The notes under the pieces are model-generated. The model had not been told where the DNA came from. It saw nothing but the letters and a program-made list of their open reading frames with translations, and did no database searches. From positions 1-64,000 of the forward strand of contig NZ_QJJU01000015.1 of assembly GCF_003201655.1 (NCBI RefSeq): a stretch of DNA of 64,000 nt, in the 5' to 3' direction. Shown here in pieces: positions 1 to 6,801 of the stretch. The position numbers and the translations under genes were made by a program. The number at the start of each line of letters is the position of its first letter. Within the stretch, counting starts at the first letter, position 1. The stretch comes from Mycolicibacterium moriokaense. Lineage in GTDB: Bacteria; Actinomycetota; Actinomycetes; Mycobacteriales; Mycobacteriaceae.

Positions 1-331
1 AGGCCCAGTCTTCCAAGGAGATCACCCATCCAATCTGTATGGGTGGCCTACTTTTCAACCGTCGCGACTGGCCTGGTTTTTAACCGTCGTCAACAAGTAC
101 CCGCAAGTCTCGTACGGAGGTCTCTGAACTCACGTGTAGGGCCCGCGGAGTCTCGCTTTCATGTCGCTTATGACATCCGCACGACGTGAATTTGAGAATA
201 TGACATCGAAGGTTCGAATCGACACGCCCACCACGCCGGGCCCGGCTGTCTGCATGCGCGAGAGCCCATCAAGTGATGGCCTAACCAGGCCGCCAGCAAG
301 CCTGCGGGGCGATAACGGCGAGCCGCAGCAC
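1..331. other. Gene-poor edge with short repeats
   Basis: I see no convincing gene here. The stretch holds a 20-bp tandem-like direct repeat (45-64 and 70-89) and a TTGAGAATATGACATC unit at 192-207 that recurs, with two changes, at 1156-1171. An open frame crosses the region on the + strand, but its composition is unlike a protein and it runs antisense through the DUF1918 gene. It may be the worn edge of a mobile element; no transposase is visible. Confidence 0.4.
45..89. repeat. Two direct copies of a 20-bp repeat
   Basis: Copies lie at 45-64 and 70-89 (start-to-start 25 bp) and match at 17 of 20 positions. The shared core is TTTT(C/T)AACCGTCG. Closely spaced multiple terminal repeats are known at IS21-type element ends, so this could be such an end, but no transposase gene lies inside the window to confirm it. 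Confidence 0.5.
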
Positions 332-580
332 CTACTCGTTGGTTCCGCGGTGTGCGGCCCGTTCCTGTGCCCGCTCGTCCGCTGCTTGCTGCTCCTCGGG
401 TGTCACCACAATGGCGTCAGGGCCGGGAACCACCGTCGCCACATGGCCGGTGGCGAGCCACCGCACTACGTAGGGCGGCGAGCCGTCCGCGGAGTGCACC
501 TCCGTAATAAGCCCCCGCTGGTCCGAGCGCTCGATTGTCGTGCCCTTGATCACCAACCAGTCGCCTACGTTGCCTTTCAT
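332..580 (-). CDS. DUF1918 domain-containing small protein
   Basis: An 82-residue soluble protein with the DUF1918 pattern: VGDWLVIKG near the N-terminus, a hydrophilic turn, then an EVHSADGSPPYVVRW segment and a PGPDA motif around residues 53-57. The rest is a charged helix. DUF1918 proteins form a small SH3-like beta fold of unknown function and are widespread in actinobacteria. The start is supported by an AAGGAG Shine-Dalgarno 6 bases upstream. The upstream small ORF (577-801) ends in a 4-base ATGA overlap with this start, suggesting translational coupling. Confidence 0.85.
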   Translation of the reverse strand: MKGNVGDWLVIKGTTIERSDQRGLITEVHSADGSPPYVVRWLATGHVATVVPGPDAIVVTPEEQQAADERAQERAAHRGTNE

Positions 581-801
581 CGCCGACTCCTTCCACTCCT
601 GTTCCGATTCTGCGCGCCTCCCAGGGTCGGCGGTACCCCCGCGAGAGCATCTCGGCTCATCACCCCAGGGCTCCGCCCACCCAGAGGCGATGTAACGGTG
701 AAGCCCTGCCCGGCGCGCTGCAGCCTGGCGACCTCGCGGTGTAGGACGCTTAAGTCGCGATGGTGGTTGGCAACGACATCATGATCGAAGCGAATGACCA
801 T
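577..801 (-). CDS. Hypothetical small basic protein
   Basis: A 74-residue ORF beginning MVIRFDHD and containing a predicted amphipathic helix (LSVLHREVARLQRAG), then a low-complexity Arg/Gly tail. I do not recognise a family. Its stop overlaps the DUF1918 start codon by 4 bases (ATGA at 577-580), which is typical of genuine actinobacterial operons and is the main reason to list it. No strong Shine-Dalgarno is visible, and the tail does not look well conserved, so it may be a decaying gene. Confidence 0.35.
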   Translation of the reverse strand: MVIRFDHDVVANHHRDLSVLHREVARLQRAGQGFTVTSPLGGRSPGVMSRDALAGVPPTLGGAQNRNRSGRSRR

Positions 802-843
802 GCAATAAGCCGCCACCACCCAACACTTGGCTGGTCCTGGTGA

Positions 844-1089
844 TCAGGCGTCGGTGCGGTGAGTGAACCAACCTGCAAGGAACCTATGAGCCACAACATG
901 ATTCACGAAGATCGTCCGTGACGCTCGGCTGTAGACCGCAGTAACATTCACACCCGAATCATCGTCCTGCGGTACCCAACCCGCGCATATCAGCCTGACA
1001 CCACCGTCGTGAGCAACGACCACCGGCATCATCACCAAACCAGCCAAAACGAAAAGCCTCTTGACAAAATCGCCTACAACCACGGCCAT
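844..1089 (-). CDS. Hypothetical exported or membrane-anchored small protein
   Basis: An 81-residue ORF. The ATG at 1089 is preferred over an upstream start because GAAGGA lies just before it. Residues 8-28 are hydrophobic after a Lys-Arg pair, resembling a signal sequence or single membrane helix. The mature part has no recognised motif. A perfect 11-bp inverted repeat (1123-1151) sits 34 bases upstream, where a promoter or operator would be. Unknown function; it may be species-specific. Confidence 0.35.
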   Translation of the reverse strand: MAVVVGDFVKRLFVLAGLVMMPVVVAHDGGVRLICAGWVPQDDDSGVNVTAVYSRASRTIFVNHVVAHRFLAGWFTHRTDA

Positions 1090-1122
1090 CTGTCCTTCGA
1101 ACCCGCGCACCAGTCTCAAATT

Positions 1123-1151
1123 CGTGTCATAAGTGACATCCTTATGACACG
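1123..1151. repeat. Perfect 11-bp inverted repeat
   Basis: Arms CGTGTCATAAG (1123-1133) and CTTATGACACG (1141-1151) are separated by 7 bases (TGACATC). It sits upstream of the small ORF ending at 844, so it could be an operator. The neighbouring TTGAGA-TGACA units at 1156-1171 and 1176-1186 and at 192-207 suggest instead an element end with repeated transposase-type sites. Confidence 0.6.
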
Positions 1152-1235
1152 CCGATTGAGACTGTGACATCCCGTTTGAGAACTGACAACCACGACTTAC
1201 AGGCAGGCACCACATAGGACACGCATAGTGTGCAA

Positions 1236-1251
1236 ACGGTTATCTAACCGT
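1236..1251. promoter_or_regulatory. Short perfect palindrome upstream of the DUF732 gene
   Basis: ACGGTTA-TC-TAACCGT is a 16-base palindrome with a 2-base centre, 37 bases before the GTG start of the DUF732 gene. It may be an operator. Its TAACCGT half also resembles the AACCGTCG core of the repeats at 45-89. Confidence 0.35.
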
Positions 1252-1288
1252 GTTGCCGATGTGACTGCTGTGAACCAGTGTTGTTCCC

Positions 1289-1708
1289 GTGAATAAAGCG
1301 AAACGAAATCTGACCGTGACTTTAGTCGGGATCGCGACGGCAGTAACCGTCGCGACGCCGGCACACGCCGATCCGCTCACCGACAACAACTTCCTCGGTG
1401 CGCTGACCAACGCAGGCGTCGGCTACAACGATCCGAGTAGCACCCAGCAGCTCGGACAGTCGATCTGCCCGATGCTGGTCCAACCGGGTCAGAACATGGC
1501 GTCGATTTACTCCACCGTGTCCAACAACGGCATCAGCCCCGCGATGGCCTCGTTTTTCACCGGCATCGCGATATCGATGTACTGCCCGCAGATGATGGGC
1601 TCGATCGGCAACGGGACATTCCTCAACAGCCTCCAGGGACTGCAGGGAATCCCCGGCCTTTCCGGAATACCCGGAATGCCTGGTACTTCCGGAATACCGG
1701 GAATGTAG
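1289..1708 (+). CDS. Secreted DUF732 family protein with Gly-Pro repeats
   Basis: A 139-residue exported protein. Residues 1-27 form a Sec signal peptide ending in AHA before DPL. Residues about 30-105 match the mycobacterial DUF732 domain: an alpha-helical fold with two conserved cysteines (in SICPM and MYCPQ) likely to form a disulfide. The C-terminus is unusual: a run of GIPG/GMPG units (residues about 118-139) gives a collagen-like low-complexity tail. The start is GTG. DUF732 proteins are abundant in mycobacteria, mostly of unknown function. Monocistronic, just upstream of pepN. Confidence 0.85.
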   Translation: MNKAKRNLTVTLVGIATAVTVATPAHADPLTDNNFLGALTNAGVGYNDPSSTQQLGQSICPMLVQPGQNMASIYSTVSNNGISPAMASFFTGIAISMYCPQMMGSIGNGTFLNSLQGLQGIPGLSGIPGMPGTSGIPGM

Positions 1709-1749
1709 GCACCCGCAGGCTCAGCCGCCTCCCGCGTCCTGCGAACCGA

Positions 1750-1755
1750 TAAGTT
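1750..1755 (+). promoter_or_regulatory. Probable -10 box for leaderless pepN mRNA
   Basis: TAAGTT fits TANNNT and ends 6 bases before the GTG at 1762, the spacing seen for leaderless mycobacterial transcripts. No Shine-Dalgarno precedes the start. Confidence 0.5.
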
Positions 1756-1761
1756 GGACGC

Positions 1762-4347
1762 GTGGCACTCCCCAATCTGACCCGCGAGCAGGCCGCCGAA
1801 CGCGCCGCCCTCGTCACCGTCGACAACTACCGCATCGCCCTCGACCTAACCGATGGTGGGGGCAAACCCGGCGAAGAAACCTTCCGCTCGGTAACCACGG
1901 TTCAATTCGAGGCGTTGGCGGGAGCCGACACCTACATCGATATCGCCGCCGACTCGATCCGAAGCGCGACGCTCAACGGACGCGACATCGATGTGTCCGG
2001 GTACGACGAGTCGACGGGTATCCCGCTGCACGGCCTGTCCGAACGCAACGTCCTCGTCGTCGACGCCGACTGCCGGTACTCCAACACCGGTGAGGGTCTG
2101 CACCGGTTCGTCGATCCGGTCGACGACGAGGTGTACCTGTACTCGCAATTCGAAACCGCCGACGCCAAACGGATGTTCGCCTGCTTCGACCAGCCCGACC
2201 TCAAGGCCACGTTCGACATCATGGTTGGCGCGCCGCTGAACTGGCGTGTCATCTCGAACGGCGCCAGCGGACATGTGCATGGCGAGGGCGATGCACATGT
2301 GCACACCTTCGTCACCACGCCGCGGATGAGCACCTACCTCGTCGCGCTGATCGCAGGGCCATACGCGCACTGGAGCGACAGTTATTCCGACGAACACGGC
2401 GAGATCCCGCTGGGCTTGTACTGCCGTGAATCACTCGCAGAGTTCATGGACCACGAGCGTCTCTTCACCGAAACCAAACAAGGATTTGGGTTCTACCACA
2501 ACAACTTTGGCGTTCCCTATGCGTTCGGCAAGTACGACCAGCTGTTCGTCCCCGAGTTCAACGCCGGCGCCATGGAAAACGCGGGCGCGGTGACGTTCCT
2601 GGAGGACTACGTCTTCCGCAGCAAGGTCACCCGGGCCTCCTATGAGCGACGCGCCGAAACCGTGCTCCATGAGATGGCGCACATGTGGTTCGGCGACCTC
2701 GTCACAATGCAGTGGTGGGACGACCTGTGGCTCAACGAGTCGTTCGCAACGTTCGCCTCGGTGCTCTGCCAGGCCGAGGCCACCGAGTACACCGAGGCGT
2801 GGACAACATTCGCCAACGTCGAGAAGTCGTGGGCGTACCGGCAGGACCAGCTGCCCTCGACGCACCCCGTCGCCGCCGACATCCCGGACCTGCACGCCGT
2901 CGAGGTGAACTTCGACGGCATCACGTACGCCAAGGGCGCCAGCGTTCTCAAGCAGCTCGTCGCCTACGTCGGGCTTGAGGAGTTCCTGTCCGGTCTTCGG
3001 GACTACTTCCGCGACCACGCATTTGGCAACGCCACCTTCGGGGACCTGCTCGGAGCGCTCGAGAAGGCCTCCGGCCGCGACCTGTCCGGTTGGGGGCAGC
3101 AGTGGCTCAAGACCACCGGGCTCAACACGCTGCGTCCCGACTTCGATGTCGACGCCGACGGGCGGTTCACCCGCTTCGCCGTCGCCCAGAGCGGCGCGCA
3201 GCCCGGCGCCGGTGAGACCCGGGTGCACCGCCTCGCGATCGGAATCTACGACGACGACGGCACGGGCAAGCTGGTCCGCACTCACCGGGAGGAACTTGAC
3301 GTCGATGGCGAGACCACGGATGTTCCAGCGCTGCAGGGAGTTTCCCGAGGCAAACTGATCCTGGTCAACGACGATGACCTGACGTATTGCTCGGTGCGCC
3401 TCGACCCGGAATCTCTGCAAACCGCGCTCACCCGCATCGCCGACATCGCTGACCCGTTGCCCCGCACGCTAGCGTGGTCTGCGGCATGGGAGATGACGCG
3501 CGAGGCCGAGCTGAAGGCCCGTGACTTCGTCGCGCTCGTCATCAGCGGTGTGCACGCCGAATCCGAAGTGGGCGTGGCCCAGCGGCTGCTGCTGCAAGCC
3601 CAGTCGGCCCTCAACTCCTACGCGAATCCCGAATGGGCGACCGAAAACGGTTGGCCTGCATTCGGAGATGCGCTGCTGGACCTGGCGCGCGAGTCGGCAC
3701 CGGGCTCTGATCATCAGCTGGTGTTCGTCAACGCGCTGTGCGCATCGGTACTTTCACCGAACCACGTCGCCGTGCTGTCGACGCTGCTCGACAACGAGCC
3801 GGCAGCGGTGAACCTGCCCGGTCTGGTGATCGACACCGACCTGCGCTGGCGCATCGTCACGGCCCTGGCTGCGGCGGGTGTGATCGACGCCGACGGCGCG
3901 GAGTCACCGTTCATCGACGCAGAGGCACAGCAAGATCCGACCGCAGCGGGCCAGCGCCATGCCTTGGAGGCGTCCACGGCGCGACCTCAGTCTGCGGTCA
4001 AGGAATCAGCGTGGACCGAGGTGATTGAGGACGACACTCTTCCCAACACCACTGCACGGTCGATGGTCGGCGCGTTCGCGCGGCCGGGCCAGCACGAGCT
4101 ACTGCAGCCGTTCAGCGCCAAGTACTTCGGTGCGATCTCCGGGGTGTGGCAGCGGCGGTCGAGCGAGGTCGCGCAGACAGTGGTGATCGGGCTCTATCCG
4201 TCATGGGACATCAGCCAGGCCGGTCTGGACGCCGCGGATAGCTTCCTCGCCGACCCGGATGTGCCGCCGTCGCTGCACAGGCTGGTTCTCGAGGGCCGCG
4301 CGGGTGTCGAGCGCGCACTACGGGCGCGCGCCTTCGACATCTCGTAA
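1762..4347 (+). CDS. pepN: Aminopeptidase N (M1 family)
   Basis: An 861-residue cytosolic zinc aminopeptidase, the length of the M. tuberculosis enzyme Rv2467. It removes N-terminal residues from peptides during protein turnover. The exopeptidase motif GAMEN is at residues 269-273. The zinc site is H303-E-M-A-H307 with the third ligand E326 in WLNE, exactly 19 residues after the second His. The N-terminal beta-saddle domain precedes these motifs, and the C-terminal half is the helical ERAP1-like domain. The GTG start gives a standard N-terminus and follows a leaderless-type -10 box. All catalytic residues are present. Confidence 0.97.
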   Translation: MALPNLTREQAAERAALVTVDNYRIALDLTDGGGKPGEETFRSVTTVQFEALAGADTYIDIAADSIRSATLNGRDIDVSGYDESTGIPLHGLSERNVLVVDADCRYSNTGEGLHRFVDPVDDEVYLYSQFETADAKRMFACFDQPDLKATFDIMVGAPLNWRVISNGASGHVHGEGDAHVHTFVTTPRMSTYLVALIAGPYAHWSDSYSDEHGEIPLGLYCRESLAEFMDHERLFTETKQGFGFYHNNFGVPYAFGKYDQLFVPEFNAGAMENAGAVTFLEDYVFRSKVTRASYERRAETVLHEMAHMWFGDLVTMQWWDDLWLNESFATFASVLCQAEATEYTEAWTTFANVEKSWAYRQDQLPSTHPVAADIPDLHAVEVNFDGITYAKGASVLKQLVAYVGLEEFLSGLRDYFRDHAFGNATFGDLLGALEKASGRDLSGWGQQWLKTTGLNTLRPDFDVDADGRFTRFAVAQSGAQPGAGETRVHRLAIGIYDDDGTGKLVRTHREELDVDGETTDVPALQGVSRGKLILVNDDDLTYCSVRLDPESLQTALTRIADIADPLPRTLAWSAAWEMTREAELKARDFVALVISGVHAESEVGVAQRLLLQAQSALNSYANPEWATENGWPAFGDALLDLARESAPGSDHQLVFVNALCASVLSPNHVAVLSTLLDNEPAAVNLPGLVIDTDLRWRIVTALAAAGVIDADGAESPFIDAEAQQDPTAAGQRHALEASTARPQSAVKESAWTEVIEDDTLPNTTARSMVGAFARPGQHELLQPFSAKYFGAISGVWQRRSSEVAQTVVIGLYPSWDISQAGLDAADSFLADPDVPPSLHRLVLEGRAGVERALRARAFDIS

Positions 4348-4368
4348 CTACCGCGACACCTAACTACG

Positions 4369-4429
4369 GCGAGCGTGCGTGTCTGTACGCCGACACGCCG
4401 TCTTTGGCGGGCACTTTGCGCACGCTCGC
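4369..4429 (+). repeat. 61-bp REP-like hairpin repeat, copy 1
   Basis: The element has perfect 11-bp terminal inverted repeats, GCGAGCGTGCG (4369-4379) and CGCACGCTCGC (4419-4429), plus an inner GTGTC/GACAC stem. Three more copies are at 4805-4867 (inverted), 62865-62927 and 62933-62994 (inverted). It lies directly upstream of the promoter of the small HNH gene. Confidence 0.8.
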
Positions 4430-4434
4430 GCGCA

Positions 4435-4440
4435 TACGCT
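4435..4440 (+). promoter_or_regulatory. Probable -10 box of the small HNH gene
   Basis: TACGCT fits TANNNT and is 6 bases from the GTG at 4447. The -35 region would fall inside hairpin repeat copy 1, so the repeat may carry or affect the promoter. Confidence 0.5.
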
Positions 4441-4446
4441 TTCGAG

Positions 4447-4833
4447 GTGGCAGTCAGCCGAAGTCGCAAGGCAAGGGCGGCCCGTAAGCGCAAGCGCCGG
4501 GTAAATGCGGTCGTCAACGACCTCACCGGTGAGCAATGGGCGGCACTCAAGGAGGCCTGGAAAGGTTGCGCCTACTGCGGCGCGACCGATGGCGCGTTGC
4601 AACGCGATTGCGTGATGGCGATCTCGCGAGGCGGCCGGTACACCATCGACAACGTCGTGCCCGCCTGCGCTTCTTGCAACACCAGCAAGTGCAATGACGA
4701 GGTCACCGGCTGGATGCGGCGGAAGCGGCTCGATGAGCGCAGGTTCCTGACGCGCTATATCGAAATCCGTGCGGCGCTCGCGGTGCAGGCACCGTCGGAC
4801 GCCCACGAGCGTGCGCAAAATGTCCACAGTTGA
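4447..4833 (+). CDS. Small HNH-type zinc protein bracketed by inverted repeats
   Basis: A 128-residue protein. I choose the GTG at 4447 because the upstream frame lies inside the hairpin repeat and a leaderless -10 sits 6 bases before this codon. Residues 5-18 are strongly basic (Arg/Lys), a likely nucleic-acid grip. Zinc cysteines are C41xxC44 and C74xxC77, and the HNH-fold core SRGGRYTIDNVVPAC follows. The usual Asp-His pair reads D54-C55, so the catalytic His is replaced by Cys; N69 and N78 are kept. The last residues are encoded inside repeat copy 2. It may be a degenerate nuclease or a repeat-binding protein. Confidence 0.7.
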   Translation: MAVSRSRKARAARKRKRRVNAVVNDLTGEQWAALKEAWKGCAYCGATDGALQRDCVMAISRGGRYTIDNVVPACASCNTSKCNDEVTGWMRRKRLDERRFLTRYIEIRAALAVQAPSDAHERAQNVHS

Positions 4834-4867
4834 CGGCGTGTCGGCGTACAAACACGCACGGTCGCGG
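4805..4867 (-). repeat. 61-bp REP-like hairpin repeat, copy 2 (inverted)
   Basis: Read on the minus strand, this copy aligns with copy 1 along its whole length, keeping the GTGCGTGT and GCCGACACGCCGT blocks. It is inverted relative to copy 1, so the pair frames the HNH gene. The HNH stop codon lies inside this copy. Its terminal arms pair with one mismatch. Confidence 0.75.
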
Positions 4868-4871
4868 TAGG

Positions 4872-5348
4872 TCAGGGTGCGGAGACGCCGGCGCTGAGCA
4901 CCCGGACGGCGCTGATCAGGCCGTCCATCAGGTTGCCCTCTTTGAAGGACGCGGCGGCAGCTGAAACTCCGAGCGGAGCGGCCTCTTCGATGCCGCGGCC
5001 CTGGACCTCGCTGCCGTAGACCACCTCGATCGCGCGCTGGTTCGGCGAAACCGCAAGCAGCACCGCATTATCCGGCGTCGGCACCTTGGCGAGGATGTCG
5101 CGCGCCGAGGCGGCGGTGTCCTCGCCGAGGTCGCCGAGGTACACCGCGAAACGGGCCTTCGCAGCGCGCGAGCCGTACTTCAGAGCGTCGTCGAGGACGA
5201 CCAGATCCTCCACAGGGAACGGGTAGGTGACCGACGCCTCGCCGGGCTCGGTGACCCCCGAGATTCGTCCGCTGGACGTTACGACGAATCCCCGTGGCAG
5301 CTCGGCCAGTTCGGCAGACGAAACAGTCGCGACTTCACCACTTGCCAC
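4872..5348 (-). CDS. DUF5130 family protein (TPM-like)
   Basis: A 158-residue protein related to the M. tuberculosis Rv2468c family. It has an alpha/beta pattern resembling TPM-type domains, with a central LAVSPNQRAIEVVYGSEV segment (about residues 98-115), and no signal peptide or membrane helix. Function unknown. The start is GTG, overlapping the end of the small membrane-protein gene by 14 bases, so the two are co-transcribed and probably translationally coupled. Confidence 0.8.
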   Translation of the reverse strand: MASGEVATVSSAELAELPRGFVVTSSGRISGVTEPGEASVTYPFPVEDLVVLDDALKYGSRAAKARFAVYLGDLGEDTAASARDILAKVPTPDNAVLLAVSPNQRAIEVVYGSEVQGRGIEEAAPLGVSAAAASFKEGNLMDGLISAVRVLSAGVSAP

Positions 5349-5577
5349 TGGCGCCGCCTCCTACCGTGAAGTGCGATCCGTGGCCACCGTGGCCATGGTC
5401 GGCGGGTTCATCGGACGCCCACAGAATCGGAGCGTGCGTCCAGGTTTCGGACAGTTTGTAGGTCGCCGGATGCGGGCCCTTGCGGTTCTTGCCGACGCCC
5501 CAGATCAACACGATCAACGCCAGCGTGATGGCCAGCGGAACCCCTCCGAGGAGGGAGTGGGTCAGTGCGATGCTCAC
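5335..5577 (-). CDS. Small membrane protein with His/Gly-rich tail
   Basis: An 80-residue protein with one clear membrane helix (residues about 8-28, LLGGVPLAITLALIVLIWG). A KNRKG stop-transfer segment follows, then a soluble tail ending in a His/Gly-rich stretch (DHGHGGHGSH) that could bind a metal. Its place between an HNH gene and a DUF5130 gene is conserved in mycobacteria as I recall. GTG start. Function unknown. Confidence 0.75.
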   Translation of the reverse strand: MSIALTHSLLGGVPLAITLALIVLIWGVGKNRKGPHPATYKLSETWTHAPILWASDEPADHGHGGHGSHFTVGGGASGKW

Positions 5578-5603
5578 GACGCAAACCGTAACCTAAGCCG
5601 CGC

Positions 5604-6263
5604 TCAGGCCGCGCCCTCACCCAGGTATCTCACCCAGGCCGGGTCGAGTTCCTTGACCGACGACAGCAACCGCCAGTGCTGACCCTTCGGCGGCACCGGC
5701 ACCGAACGCAGCGACCAGCCCAGCTCGGCCAGCAATCGGTCGGCCTTGAGGTGATTGCACGTCGAGCACGCCGCCACGCAGTTCTCCCAGGAATGGTCCC
5801 CGCCTCGGCTGCGCGGCACCACATGGTCGACGGTGTCGGCCTTGGCTCCGCAGTAGGCGCAGCGAAACCGGTCGCGATGCATCAGAGCGGCCCTGGTCAT
5901 CGGGATCCGCGCCCGATACGGCACCCGCACATAGGCATGAAGCCTGATCACCGACGGCACGGTGATAGACCTGCTGGCCGAGTGGATCACGGGCCCGTTC
6001 GGATCGTCGTGCACGACGGTCGCCTTGCCGCACATAAGCATGATGACCGCCCGCCTCATCGGCAGAGCGGTCAACGGTTCGTACGTGGAATTTAGAAGCA
6101 GCACACGACGGCGCCCCCAGATGGAGCCGTCGTGGGTCGTACTCGGTGGATGAGTATCGACGCTGTGCAGCACCCGCGTTTGGGCATGGGTCATGGCGAC
6201 CCCAGATAAGCCCGCCGCGGCCCCGTGATGCCGGTGGCCGTGGCTCTTCTTGCGCTGCGCCAT
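5604..6263 (-). CDS. HNH endonuclease (Rv2469c homologue)
   Basis: A 219-residue soluble protein. I choose the ATG at 6263 because GGAGG lies 4 bases upstream; a longer frame to 6308 has no ribosome site. The N-terminus is His/Lys-rich. The middle (RRVLLLNSTYEPL and the following beta strands) is the domain usually found ahead of this HNH subtype. The nuclease core is intact: CAYC, then DHVVPRSRGG, the W-E-N segment, CSTC and NHLK. Family members are Rv2469c-like HNH proteins of unresolved target, possibly DNA repair or phage defence. Divergent from glbO. Confidence 0.88.
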   Translation of the reverse strand: MAQRKKSHGHRHHGAAAGLSGVAMTHAQTRVLHSVDTHPPSTTHDGSIWGRRRVLLLNSTYEPLTALPMRRAVIMLMCGKATVVHDDPNGPVIHSASRSITVPSVIRLHAYVRVPYRARIPMTRAALMHRDRFRCAYCGAKADTVDHVVPRSRGGDHSWENCVAACSTCNHLKADRLLAELGWSLRSVPVPPKGQHWRLLSSVKELDPAWVRYLGEGAA

Positions 6264-6405
6264 ACGTCCTCCGACCGACAGTCCACCATGGATTGCTGTC
6301 GATCGCATAACAAATTCGTTCGTGTCCGCAGGTCAGTCCCGTGAACATACGGTGACGCGACCGGCTGACCGGGGCCTTCTGCGCCCACACGGGCACAATG
6401 GTGCC

Positions 6406-6801
6406 GTGACACAGCCGGAGCAATCGTTCTATGACGCGGTGGGCGGCCACGACACGTTCCACGCCATCGTGTCGCGGTTCTATCAGCTGGTCCGCGAGGA
6501 CGAGATCCTGCGTCCGATCTACCCCGAGGACGATTTCGACGGCGCGGAGGAACGGCTGCGGATGTTCCTCGAGCAGTACTGGGGCGGACCACGGACCTAT
6601 TCCGATCAGCGCGGTCACCCCAGATTGCGGATGCGGCACGCCCCGTTCCGGATCGGCTACATCGAGCGCGACGCATGGCTGCGCTGCATGCACACCGCGG
6701 TGGCGGAGATAGACTCGCAGACGCTCGACGACGAGCACCGCAAAGAGCTGACCGCCTACTTGGAGATGGCCGCGCACTCGATGGTGAACTCGCCCTTCTG
6801 A
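6406..6801 (+). CDS. glbO: Truncated haemoglobin, group II (trHbO)
   Basis: A 131-residue oxygen-binding globin, nearly collinear with M. tuberculosis GlbO (128 aa). Haem-pocket residues are visible: Tyr B10 (Y26, in RFY), Tyr CD1 (Y39, in YPEDD), the proximal His F8 (H78, in MRHAPF) and Trp G8 (W91, in RDAWLRC). The GTG at 6406 starts the known conserved N-terminus. The stop overlaps the aglA start (TGATG), so the pair forms an operon as in M. tuberculosis. The family is linked to oxygen delivery to the respiratory membrane and peroxide/NO chemistry. Confidence 0.96.
   Translation: MTQPEQSFYDAVGGHDTFHAIVSRFYQLVREDEILRPIYPEDDFDGAEERLRMFLEQYWGGPRTYSDQRGHPRLRMRHAPFRIGYIERDAWLRCMHTAVAEIDSQTLDDEHRKELTAYLEMAAHSMVNSPF

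Noticed and set aside
1..331. Complete insertion sequence at the left edge
   Set aside because: Only short repeats are visible; there is no transposase frame, so an element could not be called.
2431..3420. A 329-codon frame antisense to pepN
   Set aside because: Third-position GC bias explains the lack of stops; pepN in the other strand has all family motifs.
4375..4446. Longer N-terminus for the small HNH protein
   Set aside because: These codons lie in the hairpin repeat and upstream of a well-placed -10 box; the GTG at 4447 is the better start.
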